Assembly: GCA_014529385.2 (NCBI GenBank)
Contig: CM043959.1
Coordinates: 89,911,529 to 89,975,528, forward strand
Source of the DNA: Adiantum capillus-veneris
Taxonomy: Eukaryota > Streptophyta > Polypodiopsida > Polypodiales > Pteridaceae
DNA length: 64,000 bases
Direction: 5' to 3'
The notes under the pieces were generated by a model, which ran no database searches, had not been told where the DNA came from, and worked only from the letters and a program-made list of their open reading frames with translations. A program made the position numbers and the translations under genes. Positions 58,101 through 64,000 of this stretch are shown here, piece by piece (position 1 is the stretch's first letter; each line of letters begins with the position of its first letter).

Positions 58101-60160
58101 TTTAATGTGTGATGTCCAAAAGAAAAGTATTACAAGACCTTGCTTTCCAATATTTGAATTGGTCAAGTGGTTAAAACTAAGTATAAAACTTTGACCATTT
58201 TCTTCTCGAATTGCCAAAAAGCTAGTTTTAGACACCCCTAAATGAAAATGGTTTAGGGTGGCCTTAAACAATGTTTTTTCAAAGACTTGAACAAAAGGGT
58301 TGCTGAAGAGTAATGACAATTTATTGTGGCTTGAAGTGCCTGAGTATGTGAAAACAAGCCTAGGTTTTCCACGAGGCAAAAGGTGACATAATAAGAACAT
58401 TGGAAACTTAGGATTGACCATGTGGCCTAAACTTTGGCAAGTGAAGTGGTGGCCAAGTTTTGTGGCACAGTGTGCACTTGGTCCATATGTGTTGACCACT
58501 TGGCTAAATCTAGGACCATAAGGCCAAACCTTTGGCACCTTAAATATAGTATGGGACATAATCTAGAACTGCTATAGTAAATTAGTAGTATAGCTAATAT
58601 GTTAATATTTGTATTATATTTAAGTATATGCTAATATAATTTATGTTCAAAATTTCACTAATGAAGAATGCTCCCATTTAGCACTCCAGATGCGGGGTCT
58701 TAGGGCAATGCCACAATGGGGTGACAAGGCAGCGCTTCCACGTGAGGTTTGGGGGTAGCGCTCTTGATGGGGATGTGGAATATAGCGCTCTCGATGGCGG
58801 GGCTTGGGAGGTTGATTTTGGGATATTGTTCTGGGCGGGGTCCGGGGCAGCGCCCCGGGCGAGGTCAAGTATAGAGTTACGCATGTTTTTCATATTTTCA
58901 ACCATGATTTCTTTAATTTTGGCCGTGTGAATTGGTTAATTTTTTATATTGCTTTTGTTTTTTTTAATCCTATGATAAAACATGGACTTGTAGCATACGT
59001 GGCATTCTAATAAACCCTATCAAGATTAGGCACACAGAGAGCGCACGAGCAACGCACACAGAGAAAGCAGGCGAGCAGCAAACACACAGAAAGCGCACAC
59101 GGATCGCACACAGTTGGAGTATACGCGCGCGTAGAGGAGCAAGCTCGGCATCGTACACAACACACAGGTGGAGTGCACAGGATTGAAAGTTTGCGCACAA
59201 GATAAAGAAACAGCAGCGTACACAACGCTTTCCAGAAGGGCAGGATCGGGCAGTCTTCTCAAGAGACATTGCACACCTCACGAATAGAGAAAAAACAGGT
59301 ATTTCTCTCTCTCTCTCACTCTCTGTCTTTCTCCATATAGAGAAGATGGTTCTCTGTAACTCTTCTTGCACACACACTCTCTCATCAAAAGACAGAGATA
59401 CATAGTTTAAAAGTATCCCCGCACACATACACATATTCCCACACATCGTCTTCCTCTCTTCCACATACATAACCACAGTGAAATCTATTATCTTTTTGTC
59501 TCTCTTGAAAATGCATGCACATATTCCCACACATCGTCTTCCTCACTTCCACATACATAACCACAATGAAATCTGTTATCTTGTTGTCTCTCTCTTGAAA
59601 ATACGTGCACATATTCCCATACATCGTCTTCCTCTCTTCCACATACATAAACATAGTGAAATCTGTTATCTTTCTCTCTCCTCTCTCTAAAAAACAGGTA
59701 TTTATCTCTCTCTCTCTCTCTCTCTATCTATCTCTGTATCTTGCTATCTCTCTCTTGAAAATACATGCTCATGTATGTGTGCGTCTGTGTTATCTATGTG
59801 TATGTATGTATATTTGTGTTATTTCATTGTAATACTCATACATAATGCAGATACACAATTACACATAATTACGATATGCACACATAGTATATATACATAC
59901 ATAAATATCACAAATAACTAACACATTGTAATACTAGTAAAATTGAATGGAAGACTTACTTGCGTGATCTGTTAAAGTCGATTCTTGTAGCGAGTTCTGG
60001 ATGTACGCTGAGCTGATTTTCCTCTAATCCATTTGTAGATATGATTGTAACTTCTGTTTCTCAAAAATAGTAGTGTTGTTTAGTGATATACCTAATGGAC
60101 ATAAATGGTTTAAACTAGGACATGTAGACCAAAAATACGTGTATTTCTTTGGATGAATAT
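58101..60160. other. Region between the two motif arrays
   Basis: It holds a GC-richer island (58,690-58,870) with repeated agcgctct(t/c)gatgg, an AC/AG-rich stretch (59,030-59,160), and a tandem repeat with an 88-90-bp period (acatattcccacacatcg at 59,431, 59,519 and 59,609). No gene is supported; the open frames here are compositional. Confidence 0.5.
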
Positions 60161-60975
60161 ATACACTTTTTGGTGACCCTTACCACAAGTGGTGGACCTT
60201 GAGACCAGTGGACTATAAGGACCTCCAAACAATACCTTGTACACTCAATCCTTCTTGGTATCTAGGTTGGACAAGTGGTGGACCTTGTTCAAATTCTCTA
60301 ACCACTCTCTCTAACATGGTGACATAATTTAGGTGTGATAAATCATATCTATGCAAACTAATATCAGTTTAGGCTTGTTAATTTGAATTTGTTTGAATTT
60401 ATGTACAATATAATGATTTGAGGTTTGCATATTTGAATTTAGGTGGTATAATGATATCTTTTTGTGGTAAACTTGAATTTAAAATCAATTTCGCGTGGAA
60501 TATTTTAAATTTAAGTAGTAAAATTTAAATTTTTATAAAAAAGTTTGAATTTTAAAATTTGGGCGGGATATTTTAAAATTTAGGCGGGATATTTAAGATT
60601 TGGGAGGGATATTTTAAATTTAGGCGGGAAGGTTTTGAATTTATAGCGAGATCTCCCTTACATAAGAGAGTATAGGTTGGACAAGTGGCGGACCTTCAAG
60701 CTAGAGCATCCATGCTACTGGACATGATAGGTAGGGAATCTAGTTGAATATTGTATGTATAATATATATGTAATAGATCTAGCTTGGACAAGTGGTGGAC
60801 CTTGGAACCAAACCCCATGTAAAACATATCATGCACATTCCAAGTGGTCAAAAAAAATATCATTTAAGGTATAGCCTTATAGGTTGGACAAGTGGTGAAC
60901 CTTAACACCCAGATATTCTTCATATCATGACATAGAGTGGAAAACTGGTGAATCTTGAGACCAAACCATGCTACT
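60160..60975. repeat. Sparse motif copies and GGCGGGA repeats
   Basis: The 20-bp core appears near 60,187, 60,265, 60,672, 60,783 and 60,886. Between 60,560 and 60,635 four units of (t)t(t/a)gg(c/g)(g/a)ggat(a)ttt lie in tandem within AT-rich sequence. Confidence 0.7.
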
Positions 60976-63900
60976 AGCGATAATAGCTTGGACAAGTGGT
61001 GGACCTTGAAAGTAAACCCTCCATCTACGAAATATCGTGGGTTTAAGGTATTTTGATGGAGCCTAGCATCTTGGAGACATCGTGCATCTTGCTTCTCTTC
61101 ATGTTTCAATGGAGCCTATCTTGGACAAATGGTGGAGCATCCTTCTCTCCATGTTTCAATGGACCCTAGCTTGGACAAGTGGTGGACTTTTGTTTCTCTC
61201 TATGTTTCAATAGAGTTAGCTTGGACAAGTGGTGGACCTTGGAACCAAACCCCCATGTAACTCCAAGTGGTAATAAAGAATAACCTTTAAGATGTAGCCT
61301 TATAGGTTGGACAAGTGGTGGACCTTAACACGCGCATATTCTTAATATAATGACATAGAGTGGAAAAGTGGTGAATCTTGAGACCAAACCACTCAGGCTA
61401 CTGCCAATAATAGCTTGGACAAGTGTGGACCTTGAATGTAAACCCCTCATCTACGACATATCGTGGGTTTAATGTTTTTCAATGGAGCCTAGCATCTTGG
61501 GGACATGGTGCACCTTGCTTCTCCTCATGTTTCAATGGAGCCTACCTTGGACAAATGGTGGAGCATCCTTCTCTCCATGTTTCAATGGACCCTAGCTTAG
61601 ACAAGGGGTGGACCTTTGCTTCTCTCTATGTTTCAATAAAGTTAGCTTGGACAAGTGGTGGACCTTGGAACCAAACCCCGATGTAAAACCTATCATGGTC
61701 ACTCCAAGTAGTAAGAAAGAATAACCTTTAAGATGTAGCCTTATAGGTTGGACAAGTGGTGGACCTTAACACCCACATATTCTTAATAAAAGTGGTGAAT
61801 CTTGAGACCAAACCACTCAGGCTACTAGCAATAATAGCTTGGACAAGTGGTGGACCTTGAATGTAAACCCCTCATCTACGAAATATCGTGGGTTTAATGT
61901 ATTTCAATGGAGCCTAGCATCTTGGAGACATGGTGAAGCTTGCTTCTCGTCATGTTTCAATGGAGCTTATCTTGGACAAATCGTGGAGCATCCTTCTCTC
62001 CATGTTTCAATGGACCCTAGCTTGGACAAGTGGTGGACCTTTGCTTCTCTCTATTATTCAATAGAGTTAGCTTGGACAAGTGGTGGACCTTGGAACCAAA
62101 CCCCCATGTAAAACCTATCATGGTCACTCCAAGTGGTGAGAAAGAATAACCTTTAGGATGTAGCCTTATAGGTTGGACAAGTGGTGGACCTTAACACCCT
62201 AATATTCTTAATATAATGACATAGAGTGAAAAAGTGGTGAATCTTGAGACAAAACCACTCATGCTACTAGCACTCATAGCTTGGACAAGTGGTGGACCTT
62301 GAACGTAAACCCCCCATGTTTCAATAGAGTTAGCTTCGACAAATGGTGGAGCATCCTTCTCTCCATGTTTCAATGCAGCCTAGATTGGACAAGTGGTGGA
62401 CCTTTGCTTCTCTCTATGAGAAGAATAAAGTTAGCTTGGATAAGTGGTGGACCTTGGAACCAAACCCCTATGTAAAACATATCATGGACATTTCAAGTGG
62501 TGAGAAAGAATACCCTTATAGGTTGGACAAGTGGTGGACCTTAACAAGCGCATATTCTTAATATAATGACATAGAGTGGAAAAATGGTGAATCTTGAGAC
62601 AAAACCACTCATGCTACTAGTGATAATAGCTTGGACAAGTGGTGGACCTTGAATGTAAACACCTCATCTATGACATATCGTGGGTTTAATTTTTTTCAAT
62701 GGAGCCTAGCATCTTGGAGACATGGTGCACCTTGCTTCGCCTCATGTTTCAATGGAGCCTACCTTGGACAAATGGTGGAGCATCCTTCTCTCCATGTTTC
62801 AATGGACCCTAGCCTAGACAAGGGGTGGACCTTTGCTTGTCTCTATGTTTCATTAGAGTTAGCTTGGACAAGTGGTGGACCTTGGAACCAAACCCCCATG
62901 TAAAACCTATCATGGTCACTCCAAGTAGTAAGAAAGAATAACCTTTAAGCTGTAGCCTTATAGGCTGGACAAGTGGTGGACCTTAACACCCACATATTCT
63001 TAATAAAAGTGGTGAATCTTGAGACCAAACCAGTCAGGCTATAACCAATAATAGCTTGGACAAGTGGTGGACCTTGAATGTAAACCCCTCATCTACGAAA
63101 TATGGTCGGTTTAATGTATTTCGATGGAGCCTAGCATCTTGGAGACATGGTGCAGCTTGCTTCTCATCATGTTTCAATGGAGCCTATCTTGGACAAATGG
63201 CGGAGCATCCTTCTCTCCATGTTTCAATGGACCCTAGCTTGGACAAGTGGTGGACTTTTGTTTCTCTCTATGTTTCAATAGAGTTAGCTTGGACAAGTGG
63301 TGGACCTTGGAACCAAACCCCCATGTAACTCCAAGTGGTAATAAAGAATAACCTTTAAGATGTAGCCTTATAGGTTGGACAAGTGGTGGACCTTAACACG
63401 CGCATATTCTTAATATAATGACATAGAGTGGAAAAGTGTGAATCTTGAGACCAAACCACTCGGGTACTGCCATAATAGCTTGGACAAGTGTGGACCTTGA
63501 ATGTAAACCCCTCATCTACGACATATCGTGGGTTTAATGTTTTTCAATGGAGCCTAGCATCTTGGGGACATGGTGCACCTTGCTTCTCCTCATGTTTCAA
63601 TGGAGCCTACCTTGGACAAATGGTGGAGCATCCTTCTCTCCATGTTTCAATGGACCCTAGCTTAGACAAGGGGTGGACCTTTGCTTCTCTCTATGTTTCA
63701 ATAGAGTAAGCTTGGACAAGTGGTGGACCTTGGAACCAAACCCCCATGTAAAACCTATCATGGTCACTCCAAGTAGTAAGAAAGAATAACCTTTAAGATG
63801 TAGCCTTATAGGTTGGACAAGTGGTGGACCTTAACACCCACATATTCTTAATAAAAGTGGTGAATCTTGAGACCAAACCAGTCAGGCTATAACCAATAAT

Positions 63901-64000
63901 AGCTTGGACAAGTGGTGGACATTGAATGTAAACCCCTCATCTACGAAATATGGTCGGTTTAATGTATTTCGATGGAACCTAGCATCTTGGAGACATGGTG
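60976..64000. repeat. Higher-order tandem repeat, about 425-bp units, motif family 2
   Basis: Units start at aataatagcttggacaag near 60,978, 61,408, 61,835, 62,273, 62,625, 63,050, 63,475 and 63,899. The fourth is about 75 bp shorter. Each unit holds about six copies of the 20-bp core in different contexts. Two unit types alternate (gacatatcgtgg versus gaaatat(c/g)g). The segment around 61,186-61,690 recurs almost unchanged about 2,065 bp later. The 90-residue open frames within it are by-products of the repeat. Confidence 0.92.

Noticed and set aside
58970-59530. Minus-strand Cys/Leu-rich frames
   Set aside because: They derive from AC/AG-rich low-complexity DNA and show no domain.
61423-63709. 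Repeated 90-residue open frames (LDKWWT-type)
   Set aside because: They recur because the DNA unit recurs; the same core is read in several frames and on both strands, and indels are not multiples of three.
56578-64000. CRISPR-like array (short repeats with different spacers)
   Set aside because: The genome is clearly plant nuclear, spacing is irregular, spacers themselves repeat, and no cas genes occur.

Overview
This window looks like a transposon-dense intergenic stretch of a land-plant nuclear genome. Plant signs are an X8 (CBM43) cell-wall domain gene, a captured metal-binding (HMA/HIPP-type) fragment, PPR-repeat fragments, En/Spm (CACTA) elements carrying plant-type TnpD and ORF1 genes, and GT-AG introns. 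The style of the PPR fragments, the HSPA12-like fragment, the DUF7869-type transposase and the very frequent (AG/CT)n tracts suggest a seed-free vascular plant, probably a fern. That last step is inference. Only one host gene looks potentially intact, and only in part.

Layout. 1-2.6 kb: tandem decayed repeats that include minus-strand PPR fragments. 2.68-9.86 kb: two co-oriented multi-exon genes. The first encodes a ParB-like domain fused to an N6/N4 (beta-class) DNA methyltransferase domain and has two apparent lesions. The second is an intact three-exon CACTA/Plavaka-like transposase. 9.9-13.3 kb: AT-rich flank, GA microsatellites and an LTR-like relic on the minus strand. 13.3-31.9 kb: an old CACTA relic with subterminal GCGGTAATA-type repeats, a broken TnpD, a captured HSPA12-like fragment, a broken ORF1, a 64-bp perfect palindrome and a right end. 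Its TnpD is split by a second CACTA element at 18,935-26,542, which has 12-bp terminal inverted repeats, a TGC target duplication, a captured HMA-domain fragment, a broken TnpD and a broken ORF1. 31.9-33.05 kb: a second, diverged right-end half of the outer family, with its own partly deleted palindrome.

33-38 kb: mostly featureless, apart from a decayed intronless coding region at 35.6-37.4 kb. 38.1-38.9 kb: an X8-domain secreted-protein gene whose promoter carries three tandem copies of a TATA-box segment. 39-52 kb: mostly noncoding, with a LINE endonuclease relic, a foldback element, microsatellites, an LTR-like stretch and a small PPR relic. 52.1-53.1 kb: a Ty3/gypsy integrase relic lacking its catalytic core. 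53.25-56.48 kb: an intact 1,075-codon DUF7869-type transposase-like ORF on the minus strand. 56.6-64 kb: arrays in which a 20-bp core (TTGGACAAGTGGTGGACCTT) recurs dozens of times in otherwise different spacers, resolving from about 61 kb into a higher-order repeat of roughly 425-bp units.

How parts relate. The most interesting unit is the methyltransferase-transposase pair: a DNA-modifying enzyme apparently travelling with a cut-and-paste transposase, conceptually similar to TET/JBP genes carried by KDZ transposons in fungi. The second is the DUF7869 ORF with its adjacent 20-bp motif array. The two CACTA copies are both defective, yet share a stop codon at the same position of the TnpD DUF4218 region, which suggests mobilisation in trans or a split gene.
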